The notes below the pieces were generated by a model. It worked only from the letters and a program-made list of their open reading frames with translations, was not told where the DNA came from and made no database searches. This document shows positions 27,603-34,852 of a stretch of 64,000 nt of DNA, in pieces. The stretch comes from Conexibacter woesei Iso977N (GTDB lineage: Bacteria; Actinomycetota; Thermoleophilia; Solirubrobacterales; Solirubrobacteraceae). The position numbers were made by a program, and so were the translations under genes. The stretch spans positions 186,001-250,000 of the forward strand of contig NZ_AUKG01000004.1 in assembly GCF_000424625.1 (NCBI RefSeq), in the 5' to 3' direction. Position 1 is the stretch's first letter; each line of letters opens with the position of its first letter.

Positions 27603-28280
27603 CTAGGTGAGGTAGAAGTACAGCGCGTACAGGAGGTCCACAGCCGGGCTGGAGGTGTGCACGGTCACCTCGGGTGGGACGCGCAGCAGCGACTCGGAGT
27701 AGTTGAAGATGATCTTCACGCCGGCCCTGACGAGCTGCTCGGCGAGGCCCTGCGCCGCGGCGCTGGGGACGGCGAGGACGCCGACGACGATGTCCTCGTC
27801 CTCGACGACCTGGCGGAGGTTCTTGACGTCGCGGACCTCCAGCGACCCGACGTGCATCCCGATCTTGTCGGGGTCCAGGTCGAAGATCGCGACGACCCTG
27901 AAGCCGTGGTCGGCGAAGACGTCGGAGGAGGCGATCGCCCGGCCGAGGTGGCCGGCGCCGAACAGCGCGATGTTGTGCTGGCCCGCGGTGCGCAGGATCT
28001 TGCGGATCTGCGTGACGAGGCCGTCGACGTTGTAGCCGACGCCGCGCTTGCCGAACTTGCCGAAGCCCGACAGGTCGCGGCGGATCTGCGTGGAGTTGAC
28101 CTGCGTGAAGGCGGACAGCTCCTGCGAGGAGATCGTGTCCTTGCCTTCCTTCTTGGCCTTGGTCAGCACCTGGAGGTAGCGCGCGAGGCGCGCCGCGACG
28201 CCGAGCGAGAGCCGTTCCGGCATGGCACCGTCGGCCGGCACGCCGTTCCCGCTCGAATTGGCCAGATCGCTGACGCTCAT
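27603..28280 (-). CDS. rex: Redox-sensing transcriptional repressor Rex
   Basis: A 225-residue NADH/NAD+-responsive repressor. An N-terminal winged helix (LARYLQVLTKAKKEGKDTIS, STQIRRDLSGFGKFGKRGVGY) binds operators upstream of respiratory and fermentative genes. The Rossmann domain carries NIALFGAGHLGRAI and VVAIFDLDPDKIG. The C-terminal helix that swaps between subunits (SPAVDLLYALYFYL) is present. The start overlaps the glutaredoxin-like gene's stop (ATGA). A 20-residue Ser/Gly-rich leader precedes the DNA-binding domain. No Rex operator (TTGTGAA-type) was noticed near the operon head. Confidence 0.96.
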   Translation of the reverse strand: MSVSDLANSSGNGVPADGAMPERLSLGVAARLARYLQVLTKAKKEGKDTISSQELSAFTQVNSTQIRRDLSGFGKFGKRGVGYNVDGLVTQIRKILRTAGQHNIALFGAGHLGRAIASSDVFADHGFRVVAIFDLDPDKIGMHVGSLEVRDVKNLRQVVEDEDIVVGVLAVPSAAAQGLAEQLVRAGVKIIFNYSESLLRVPPEVTVHTSSPAVDLLYALYFYLT

Positions 28281-28525
28281 CCGCCGCCAACTGTACCGAG
28301 GCGGTCCCGGAGAACGGCGTCGTCCACGAAGAAGTCGAACAGGTGCTCACCGTCGAGCACGATCACCGGGATGCGCTCCAGGTAGCGCTTGTGGAGGTCG
28401 TCGTCGGCCTCGATGTCGATGTCGTTGAGCCGGAACCCGTACTCCGGCTGGAGCGCGAGCAGCTGCGCGCGGGCGTCGTCGCAGAGGTGGCAGCCGGGGC
28501 GGCCGTAGAGGTCGATGGTCGCCAC
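28277..28525 (-). CDS. Glutaredoxin-like small thioredoxin-fold protein
   Basis: An 82-residue protein from the GTG at 28525. It begins with a strand (TIDLYGRPGCHLCDDA) containing CHLC, the CxxC redox motif, followed by DIEADDDLHKRYLERIPVIVLDGE with the cis-Pro after Ile as in thioredoxin folds. This is the DUF836/glutaredoxin-like type common in actinobacteria. It is tied to rex by a 4-base overlap and follows tsaD by 8 bases, so redox sensing and a thiol protein are co-expressed. Confidence 0.88.
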   Translation of the reverse strand: MATIDLYGRPGCHLCDDARAQLLALQPEYGFRLNDIDIEADDDLHKRYLERIPVIVLDGEHLFDFFVDDAVLRDRLGTVGGG

Positions 28526-28533
28526 GCCGCGTC

Positions 28534-29547
28534 TCAGAGCGCCCGCTGGCCGGTGGCGTGCACCTCGAGCCCGAGGTAGTCCGGAAAGCGGACCGGCTCG
28601 ACGTAGCGGGCGGCGCTGGCGATCATCGCCGCGTTGTCGGTGCACAGCGCGCGCGGCGGGACCTTGACGGTCGGCGCCAGCGCGCTGAGGCGCTCCCGCA
28701 GCGGGCCGTTGGCGGCGACGCCGCCGCCGATCGCGAGGCGGTCCAGGCCGGTGTCCTTCAGCGCGCGCCGCACGCGCAGCGCGAGCTGCTCGACGATCGC
28801 GTGCTGGTAGGCGGCGGCGAGGTCGGCGCGGCGCTTCTGCGCCTCGGCCTCCCCCAGGTCCCGGACCTTGTAGAGCAGCGCGGTCTTGAGCCCCGCGAAG
28901 CTGAAGTCCAGGCCGCCGAGCTTGCTCGACGTCGGGAACGCGAACGCGTCCGGGTCGCCGTCGCGGGCGAGCTTCTCCAGGTGCGGGCCGCCGGGGAACG
29001 GCAGCCCGAGCAGGCGCGCGCCCTTGTCGATCGCCTCGCCCGCGGCGTCGTCGAGCGTCTGGCCCAGCACGGTGAAGCCGTCGTGGCCGTCGACGCGGGC
29101 CAGGAACGTGTGGCCGCCGGACGCGATCAGGCACAGGAACGGAGGCTCCAGCGGCTCCCCGTCCTCGGTGTGCAGGAAGTTGGCCGCGACGTGGCCCTGG
29201 AGGTGGTCGACCGGCGCGAGCGGCAGCTGTCGCGCCGCCGCGATCCCCTTGGCCGTCGCGACCCCGACGAGCAGCGCGCCGACCAGGCCGGGCCCGGCCG
29301 TGACCGCCACGAGGTCGACGTCGTCGAGCGTGATCTCCGCGCGCTGCAGCGCGTCGTCGACGACCGGCGTCGCGAGCTCCAGGTGGTGGCGCGAGGCGAC
29401 CTCCGGGACCACGCCGCCGTAGCGGTCGTGCACGCCCTGGGAGGAGATCACGTTGGCCTTGATCTCGCCGTCGCCGGTGACGACCGCCGCGCACGTGTCG
29501 TCGCAGGAGGTCTCGATCGCCAAGATGGTGGCGTTGCCCGGAGTCAC
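28534..29547 (-). CDS. tsaD: tRNA threonylcarbamoyladenosine transferase TsaD
   Basis: A 337-residue ASKHA-fold enzyme that transfers threonylcarbamoyl from TC-AMP to A37 of ANN-decoding tRNAs, with TsaB and TsaE. Visible are ILAIETSCDDTCAAVV at the N-terminus, GGVVPEVASRHHLEL, the iron-binding VDHLQGHVAA (two His), LIASGGHT, the DDAAGEAIDKGARLL loop, GGVAANGPLR and CTDNAAMIASA. The GTG start at 29547 overlaps the rimI stop (GTGA) and gives the normal family length. It forms a classic tsaE-tsaB-rimI-tsaD cluster with its neighbours. Confidence 0.97.
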   Translation of the reverse strand: MTPGNATILAIETSCDDTCAAVVTGDGEIKANVISSQGVHDRYGGVVPEVASRHHLELATPVVDDALQRAEITLDDVDLVAVTAGPGLVGALLVGVATAKGIAAARQLPLAPVDHLQGHVAANFLHTEDGEPLEPPFLCLIASGGHTFLARVDGHDGFTVLGQTLDDAAGEAIDKGARLLGLPFPGGPHLEKLARDGDPDAFAFPTSSKLGGLDFSFAGLKTALLYKVRDLGEAEAQKRRADLAAAYQHAIVEQLALRVRRALKDTGLDRLAIGGGVAANGPLRERLSALAPTVKVPPRALCTDNAAMIASAARYVEPVRFPDYLGLEVHATGQRAL

Positions 29548-30077
29548 AGCAGGCGCGTCTTGTTGCGCGGGTCGACCGCGTTGGGGATGTCGTCGAGGCT
29601 GCCGCGCAGCGTCGCCGGCGTGCGCCACATGATGAGCGCGTCCTCGCCGTTGTCCTGGTAGTACCGGCGACGCAGCCCGGCGGCCCGGAACGCGTGGCGC
29701 TCGTAGAGCGCGATCGCCCCGGCGTTGGAGACGCGGACCTCGAGCGTGAAGCGCGGCTCGGGCTCCTCGACGCGGGCCAGGAGGTCGGTCAGCAGCGACG
29801 TCGCGACGCCCTGGCGGCGCACGTCGGGCGACGCGGTCACGTTCATGATGTGCCAGACCGTGTCGTAGCGCGAGCAGATCAGGTAGCCGGTGATCGCGCC
29901 CTCGCCGTCGGTCGCCGCGAGGCAGATCCCGGACGGCTTGGACAGCTCCAGCACGAACATCGCCAGCGACCACGGCGTCGGATACGAGCGGCGCTCGATC
30001 GCGATCACCTGCGGGAGGTCCGCGTAGGTGAGGCGGCGGACCGAAGGCGTGGTCGGTGCGGGGAGGCTGCTGGTCAA
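29544..30077 (-). CDS. rimI: Ribosomal-protein-alanine N-acetyltransferase RimI-like (GNAT)
   Basis: A 177-residue GNAT acetyltransferase. The TTG start at 30077 overlaps the tsaB stop (TTGA). The core shows RRLTYADLPQVIAIERRSYP, then YLICSRYDTVWHIMNVTASP and the acetyl-CoA loop DVRRQGVATSLL (R/Q-x-x-G-x-G/A), and a C-terminal YERHAFRAAGLRRRYYQDNGED with the ALIM ending typical of RimI. Its place between tsaB and tsaD is the standard one. Ribosomal protein S18 is the classical substrate in E. coli; in actinobacteria the target is less certain. Confidence 0.92.
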   Translation of the reverse strand: MTSSLPAPTTPSVRRLTYADLPQVIAIERRSYPTPWSLAMFVLELSKPSGICLAATDGEGAITGYLICSRYDTVWHIMNVTASPDVRRQGVATSLLTDLLARVEEPEPRFTLEVRVSNAGAIALYERHAFRAAGLRRRYYQDNGEDALIMWRTPATLRGSLDDIPNAVDPRNKTRLL

Positions 30078-30751
30078 CTCGGGCGATCTGCGCGGGGCAC
30101 GGCGTCCGGGGCGCGGACGTACTCCGGGACGAGCGCGTCGCGTGGGACGGGTTGGGCCGCGGCGGCGAGCCGGCACAGCGGCCCGGCGCCCACCCGATGC
30201 TGCGGGTCGTCGTCCGGTGCGACCGCGATGCCCACCGCCTCGAGCTCCGCTCGGAAGCGTATCGCCCCGTCGCCCACGGCCCGCCAGGGGCCGGATGCGA
30301 GCGCCGAGACCTCGCTCAGGCGCTCGGGGCGCCAGGCGGCGGGTTGGAGGATCGGCGTCGTGGCGCTCCAGGCCGCGACGTACGCCTCGCCGCGGCGGGC
30401 GTCGAGGATCGCCAGGACGTTGCCGGCGTCGTGCTCGAGGGCGAGCGCGGCGAGCGTGGAGACCGGGACGGTCTCGGCGACCAGGCCCTGCGCGAGCGCG
30501 CGGGCGGTCGCGACGCCGATCCGGATCCCCGTGAACGTGCCGGGGCCGACGCCCGCGCCGATCCGCGTGACGTCGCTCCAGCGCGCGCCGGCCTCGGTCA
30601 GCGCGGCGTGCGCGAGCGGCAGCAGCTCTTGCGTGTGGCCGGGGCGCTCGCCGGGCGCGGGGTCGTGGCGGCGGTGGGCGAGCAGCGTGCCGTCGTCCTG
30701 GGCAACGCCTACAACTGTGGCGGGCGTGGCGGTGTCGAGGGCGAGGATCAT
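30074..30751 (-). CDS. tsaB: tRNA threonylcarbamoyladenosine biosynthesis protein TsaB
   Basis: A 225-residue inactive ASKHA paralogue that forms the TsaB-TsaD dimer. The N-terminus MILALDTATPATVVGV, the ELLPLAHAALTEAG helix and GAGVGPGTFTGIRIGVATARAL are diagnostic. The ATG at 30751 overlaps the tsaE stop by 4 bases. The last 15 residues, rich in Arg and Asp, extend beyond the usual fold. It acts in t6A synthesis with tsaD and tsaE in the same operon. Confidence 0.95.
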   Translation of the reverse strand: MILALDTATPATVVGVAQDDGTLLAHRRHDPAPGERPGHTQELLPLAHAALTEAGARWSDVTRIGAGVGPGTFTGIRIGVATARALAQGLVAETVPVSTLAALALEHDAGNVLAILDARRGEAYVAAWSATTPILQPAAWRPERLSEVSALASGPWRAVGDGAIRFRAELEAVGIAVAPDDDPQHRVGAGPLCRLAAAAQPVPRDALVPEYVRAPDAVPRADRPS

Positions 30752-31188
30752 CGGCGCCGCCACTCGACTTCGAGCGTGCGGTGGTCCTCGCCGGCGTGCG
30801 CGAGGCGGACGACGGCGGCGATCCGCTCCAGCGTCGGCTCCGCGATCTCGGGCCACTCGACGAACGCGACCGCGTCGGGCGTCAGGTAGTCCTCCAACAA
30901 CGCGGGGTCCTCGTCGTCGAGGCCGGACAGGCGGTGCAGGTCGAGGTGCGCGATCGGGAGGCGGCCGCCGTCGTACCGGCGCCCGATCGTGAACGTCGGC
31001 GACGTCACCGGTCCCTCGAAGCCCAGCGCGCGGGCCGCGCCGCGCACGAACGTGGTCTTGCCCGCGCCCATCTCGCCCTCCAGCAGGACGACGTCGCCGG
31101 GCGCCAGCCGCGCCGCCAGCGCAGCGCCCGCGGCCTCGGTGTCGGCCGCGCTGGTGGTCGTCGCCGGGCTGTCGCTAGAACCGCTCAG
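30748..31188 (-). CDS. tsaE: tRNA threonylcarbamoyladenosine biosynthesis ATPase TsaE (start codon unclear)
   Basis: An ATPase that drives the t6A cycle. The P-loop reads GEMGAGKTT, followed by VRGAARALGFEGPVTSPTFTI (the TsaE switch I region), HLDLHRL and VEWPEIAE. The only in-frame ATG (31071) is the Met inside the P-loop and would remove its first Gly. The frame stays open upstream and encodes the expected leader AAGAALAARLAPGDVVLLEG, but no ATG, GTG or TTG exists before the frame runs into the preceding gene. The start given is the in-frame CTG at 31188; an internal CTG is also possible. The product is certain, the 5' end is not. Confidence 0.85.
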   Translation of the reverse strand: MSGSSDSPATTTSAADTEAAGAALAARLAPGDVVLLEGEMGAGKTTFVRGAARALGFEGPVTSPTFTIGRRYDGGRLPIAHLDLHRLSGLDDEDPALLEDYLTPDAVAFVEWPEIAEPTLERIAAVVRLAHAGEDHRTLEVEWRRR

Positions 31189-31633
31189 GGGCGTTGCGCA
31201 TGCGAAGGCCGATGCCGGCCACCACGAGCACGACCCCGGCGAGGACGAGGACGCGGGCGTCGAGGCCCGTGTTCGGGAGCGTGCCGCTGGCCTGCGTGGA
31301 CGGCGCGGCGGTCGCGGTCCCGGAGGTCGACGGCGTCGAGGTGCCCGAGCCGGAGCCGGAGCTCCTGGTGCCCGACGAACCCGAGCCGGACGACTGCGGC
31401 GCCTGCGTCAGCGGCTGCGCGTCGGAGTCGCTGGTGCCCGACGACCCGCTCCTCCCGCTGCCCGACGAGCCGGAGCCCGACGAGCCCGACGAGCCGCTGC
31501 CGCCGAACGGGTCCTCGTACTGCTGGTCCCCCGCCCCACCGCCCGACTGGGCGATGGCAGAGGCGACCGGCCCGCCGACCCCGATCAGGGCGACGACGAG
31601 CAGCACGACGATCCGGCGGCAAACGGACGGCAC
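31175..31633 (-). CDS. LPNTG cell-wall sorted Ser/Gly-rich surface protein
   Basis: A 152-residue exported protein from the GTG at 31633. A signal peptide (basic start, then VVLLVVALIGVGG and a cleavage region near SAIAQS) is followed by a short acidic patch and about 65 residues dominated by Ser, Gly and Thr. Next come LPNTG, a hydrophobic helix (LVLAGVVLVVAGIGL) and a basic tail RMRNAPERF, the full sortase sorting signal. The mature part is a flexible spacer of only about 80 residues with no binding domain. Its stop lies within the 5' region of tsaE, so the two are co-transcribed. No sortase gene is in the window. Confidence 0.8.
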   Translation of the reverse strand: MPSVCRRIVVLLVVALIGVGGPVASAIAQSGGGAGDQQYEDPFGGSGSSGSSGSGSSGSGRSGSSGTSDSDAQPLTQAPQSSGSGSSGTRSSGSGSGTSTPSTSGTATAAPSTQASGTLPNTGLDARVLVLAGVVLVVAGIGLRMRNAPERF

Positions 31634-31703
31634 GCCTCGACAGTCTAAGGACTTCGCGGACGACGACCGTCCAACCCCATCAACAGGTAGCTTTGCGCGG
31701 CAG

Positions 31704-34112
31704 GTGCCCCACGCCGAATCCCCACGCCACATCCTGCTGCTGACCGACCGCGACTGGACGCACCCCCAGGGCGGCGGCACCGGCACCAACCTGTACGGGC
31801 AGGTCTCACGCTGGATCGCGTGGGGCCACCGCGTCACGGTCATCGCCGGCTCCTACCCCGGCGCCGAGCCGGTCTCCCGCCCCGCGCCCGGGCTGGAGAT
31901 CCACCGCATGGGCGGCCGGATGACCGTGTTCCCGCGCGCCGCGCTCGCGTCGCTGCGCGGGGTCGGGCGCGATGCGGACGTGGTCCTGGAGGTCGTCAAC
32001 GGCATCGCGTTCTTCACCCCGCTGTGGTGGTGGACGCGCGCGCCGCGCGTGACGCTGGTCCACCACGTCCACCAAGACCACTACGTCGCCGAGATGGGCA
32101 AGCGCGGGCGCCTGGCCGCGCTGCTGGCCGAGCGGCTGCCGCTGGCGACGCTGTACCGCCACCACCCGTTCCTGACGATCTCGGACTCCGCCCGGCGCGA
32201 CATGGTGGCCTTGGGCATCCCGGCCGACCGGATCCACGTCGCCTACCTCGGCGTCGAGGCCGACTCGTTCGTCGAGACGAGGCGCGACGAGACGCCGACG
32301 CTGCTCTACCTCGGGCGCCTGAAGCAGTACAAGCGGCTGGAGATCCTGCTCGACGTCCTCGAGGGGCTCCCGGACGCCAAGCTCGAGGTCGCCGGCGAGG
32401 GCGACCACCGGCCGGTCCTCGAGGCGGAGATCGCCGCGCGCGGATTGGAAGACCGCGTGACGCTGCACGGGTTCGTCTCCGAGGAGGAGAAGCGCGAGCT
32501 GTACGCCCGCGCCTGGGTCAACCTCACGGCGTCGAGCGCCGAGGGCTGGTGCCTGACGGTCATGGAGGCCGCGGGCGCCGGGACGCCGAGCGCGGCGATG
32601 GCCGTCGGCGGGCTGCCGGAGTCGATCGTCGACGAGCAGACCGGCCTGCTCGCGCACGAGCCCGAGGAGCTGGCGGAGAAGGTCCACGCGCTCGTGGCCT
32701 CGCCGCAGCGGCGCGACGAGCTCGGCGAGGCGGCGCGCGCCCGCGCCCGCGGCTTCACGTGGGACGCGACCGCGCAGGCCAACCTGGAGGTCCTGGACCG
32801 CGTCGCCGGCGAGCAGCGCTCGCGTCTGCGCGATTCGCTGCGCCGCTCGGAGACCGGCGCGGCCGCCGGCCTGGCGGCGGCGACGCTGCTGAACAACGCG
32901 ATCCAGCTGATCTTCGTCGTGCTGTTCACGCGCCTGCTCGGCGCCGACGACTACGGCGCGCTGGCCGCGATCATCTCGGGCTTCCTGATCCTGATGGTCG
33001 GCGGGCAGTCGATCCAGGTCGCGGCGGCGCGCGAGTCGACGCTCGGCCACCTCGGGACCGGCGGGAGGATGCGCGCGACGCTGGAGCGCTGGACCAGGCA
33101 GCTCGTCGTCGCCACTGTCGTGTTGATGGTCTTCGGGATCGTCATCCGCCAGCCGCTGGCCGACGTGCTCGGCGTCGGCGACCACCCGTGGGCGGTCGCG
33201 TGGCTGCCCGCGACGGGGTCGCTGTGGTTGTTGTTGTCCTTGCAGCGCGGGATCCTGCAGGGCCTGCGCGGCTACGGCGCCGTGGGCCTGTCGATCATCG
33301 GCGAGGCGCTCGGCCGGGTCGTCTTCGCGGTCGTGCTGTTCGCGGTCGGGCTCGGCGTCACCGGCGCCTACCTCGGCAACCCGCTGGCCTTCGTGGCGAT
33401 GGCGCTGTGGCTGTCGCGCGTGATCGCCAAGCAGCTGGGGACCGAGACCGACGACGACCGCGAGCAGGCCGCGACGGCCGCCCGGCCGCTGCTCGGGCTG
33501 ATCGGCGACAACTGGATCCCGATCGTCGGGCTGCTGCTGCTGGCCGTGCTGCAGAACGTGGACGTGATCGTCGGGCGCCACAGGTTCAGCGGCGACTCGT
33601 CCGGCTCCTACGCCGCCGCGGCGGTGGCCGCGAAGTCGGTGGTCTGGGTGGCGATCGGCGTCGGCCTGCAGCTGCTGCCCGAGGCGACCCGCCGCGCCGC
33701 TGCCGGCCTCGACCCCCGCCCCGCGCTGCTGCGCGCGCTGGCTGTCCTGGCCGCCGTGGCGACGCCCGCGCTGATCATCTTCGCGCTGATCCCGCACTTC
33801 CTGATGAAGGTCGCCTTCGGGCCCGACCTGACGCTCGCGTCCGACGCGCTGCCGGTCCTCGGCGTCGCGATGACGCTGCTGGCCGTCGCCTACCTGACCG
33901 TGCAGTACATGGTGGCCTTGGGCGAGCTGAAGTTCGTCTGGGTCCTCGGCGTCGTCGCGATCGTCGAGCCCTTCCTGCTCTCGGCGGGCAACTTCACCCT
34001 GCTCTCCTACGCGACCGTCGTGCTCGGCCTGCAGTTCGTCGCCGCCGGCGCCGTCCTGACGCTCGGCCTGCGTGTCCGCAGGCCGGCGCGGGCGGCCGAG
34101 CCGGTCGCCTAG
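31704..34112 (+). CDS. Fused GT4 glycosyltransferase and polysaccharide flippase-like protein
   Basis: An 802-residue fusion from the GTG at 31704. Residues 1-370 are a GT-B glycosyltransferase: GGGTGTNLYG near the N-terminus, TLLYLGRLKQYKRL as the start of the C-lobe, and SSAEGWCLTVMEAAG with the EX7E pair Glu280/Glu288. Residues about 385-802 are hydrophobic with roughly 12-14 helices and resemble MATE/Wzx-type lipid-linked oligosaccharide flippases (LLNNAIQLIFVVLFTRLLGA is the typical first helix and loop). The protein may add a sugar to a lipid carrier and flip the product. Its stop codon overlaps that of the convergent methyltransferase within a CTAG. Confidence 0.88.
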   Translation: MPHAESPRHILLLTDRDWTHPQGGGTGTNLYGQVSRWIAWGHRVTVIAGSYPGAEPVSRPAPGLEIHRMGGRMTVFPRAALASLRGVGRDADVVLEVVNGIAFFTPLWWWTRAPRVTLVHHVHQDHYVAEMGKRGRLAALLAERLPLATLYRHHPFLTISDSARRDMVALGIPADRIHVAYLGVEADSFVETRRDETPTLLYLGRLKQYKRLEILLDVLEGLPDAKLEVAGEGDHRPVLEAEIAARGLEDRVTLHGFVSEEEKRELYARAWVNLTASSAEGWCLTVMEAAGAGTPSAAMAVGGLPESIVDEQTGLLAHEPEELAEKVHALVASPQRRDELGEAARARARGFTWDATAQANLEVLDRVAGEQRSRLRDSLRRSETGAAAGLAAATLLNNAIQLIFVVLFTRLLGADDYGALAAIISGFLILMVGGQSIQVAAARESTLGHLGTGGRMRATLERWTRQLVVATVVLMVFGIVIRQPLADVLGVGDHPWAVAWLPATGSLWLLLSLQRGILQGLRGYGAVGLSIIGEALGRVVFAVVLFAVGLGVTGAYLGNPLAFVAMALWLSRVIAKQLGTETDDDREQAATAARPLLGLIGDNWIPIVGLLLLAVLQNVDVIVGRHRFSGDSSGSYAAAAVAAKSVVWVAIGVGLQLLPEATRRAAAGLDPRPALLRALAVLAAVATPALIIFALIPHFLMKVAFGPDLTLASDALPVLGVAMTLLAVAYLTVQYMVALGELKFVWVLGVVAIVEPFLLSAGNFTLLSYATVVLGLQFVAAGAVLTLGLRVRRPARAAEPVA

Positions 34113-34852
34113 ACCTTCTCGACGCGGATCACGCAGTTCCAGGCCACCAGCTCGCGGAGGCCGGGGACCTTCATGACGGGCTTGGCCCAGGGCCAGTAGC
34201 GGGGCTCCACGTCGGTGATGCGGAGGTGGGGGCGCTCGCGGGTCTCGCGCAGCGTCGTGCCGATGTGGCGGGCCCAGAGGGTCTCGCCGTACATGTGCTT
34301 GTCGGGCTTGCCGTGGCGCTTGACGTACAACTTGGGGCCGAGCTTCGGGCCGAGGTAGTGGTAGGGCACCATCAGGTGGCCGCCCCACGGCGAGTACCAG
34401 TTGGTCCAGGAGATGTAGGCCCAGCCGCCGGGCTTCAGGACGCGCTCGATCTCGGTGAGGATCGGGACCGCCGACGGCGTGTGCTCGAGCATGTTGGAGC
34501 AGAACACGCCGTCGATCGAGCTGTCCTCCAGCGGCAGGTTCCCCGCGTCGCCGAGCACGTAGCCCTCGGGCGGCGTGCCGCCCAGCTCCAGCTCGTCGGT
34601 CGAGTTGTCGATCGGGATGACCGTCGCGCCGAACGACCGGAACGCGTCGGTGTAGTAGCCCGGACCGCAGCCGAGGTCGGCGAGCGTCTGCCCGGTCAGC
34701 GGCCCGTGGTGCTTGTCGAGGTCCTCGACGGCGTAGGCGGCCAGCAGGCGGTAGAACGGCTCCGGATCGGCGCGCTCGTTGCGCCACAGGCGCCAGAGCG
34801 TGCGGTAGCGCTCGGGTCCTCGGGGCAGGTCGACGGCGGTGGCTGCGCTCAC
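34109..34852 (-). CDS. Class I SAM-dependent methyltransferase in glycan locus
   Basis: A 247-residue methyltransferase from the GTG at 34852, whose start overlaps the stop of the AftD-like gene (GTGA). Motif I is LADLGCGPGYYT, motif II region VIPIDNST, and motif III region SIDGVFCSNMLEHTP, followed by RVLKPGGWAYISWTNWYSPW. The long Trp/Tyr-rich C-terminus is typical of glycan-locus methyltransferases, which methylate sugars or lipid carriers. The substrate is unknown. Translation is coupled to the large arabinosyltransferase gene upstream, suggesting work on the same polymer. Confidence 0.9.
   Translation of the reverse strand: MSAATAVDLPRGPERYRTLWRLWRNERADPEPFYRLLAAYAVEDLDKHHGPLTGQTLADLGCGPGYYTDAFRSFGATVIPIDNSTDELELGGTPPEGYVLGDAGNLPLEDSSIDGVFCSNMLEHTPSAVPILTEIERVLKPGGWAYISWTNWYSPWGGHLMVPYHYLGPKLGPKLYVKRHGKPDKHMYGETLWARHIGTTLRETRERPHLRITDVEPRYWPWAKPVMKVPGLRELVAWNCVIRVEKV

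Noticed and set aside
31069-31071. ATG at 31071 as the tsaE start
   Set aside because: It would cut the P-loop after its first two residues; the upstream in-frame sequence matches the normal TsaE N-terminus.
31336-31510. Repetitive GC-rich stretch that could be taken for a short tandem repeat array or CRISPR
   Set aside because: It encodes the Ser/Gly spacer of the LPNTG protein; units are irregular with no spacers, so it is coding low complexity.
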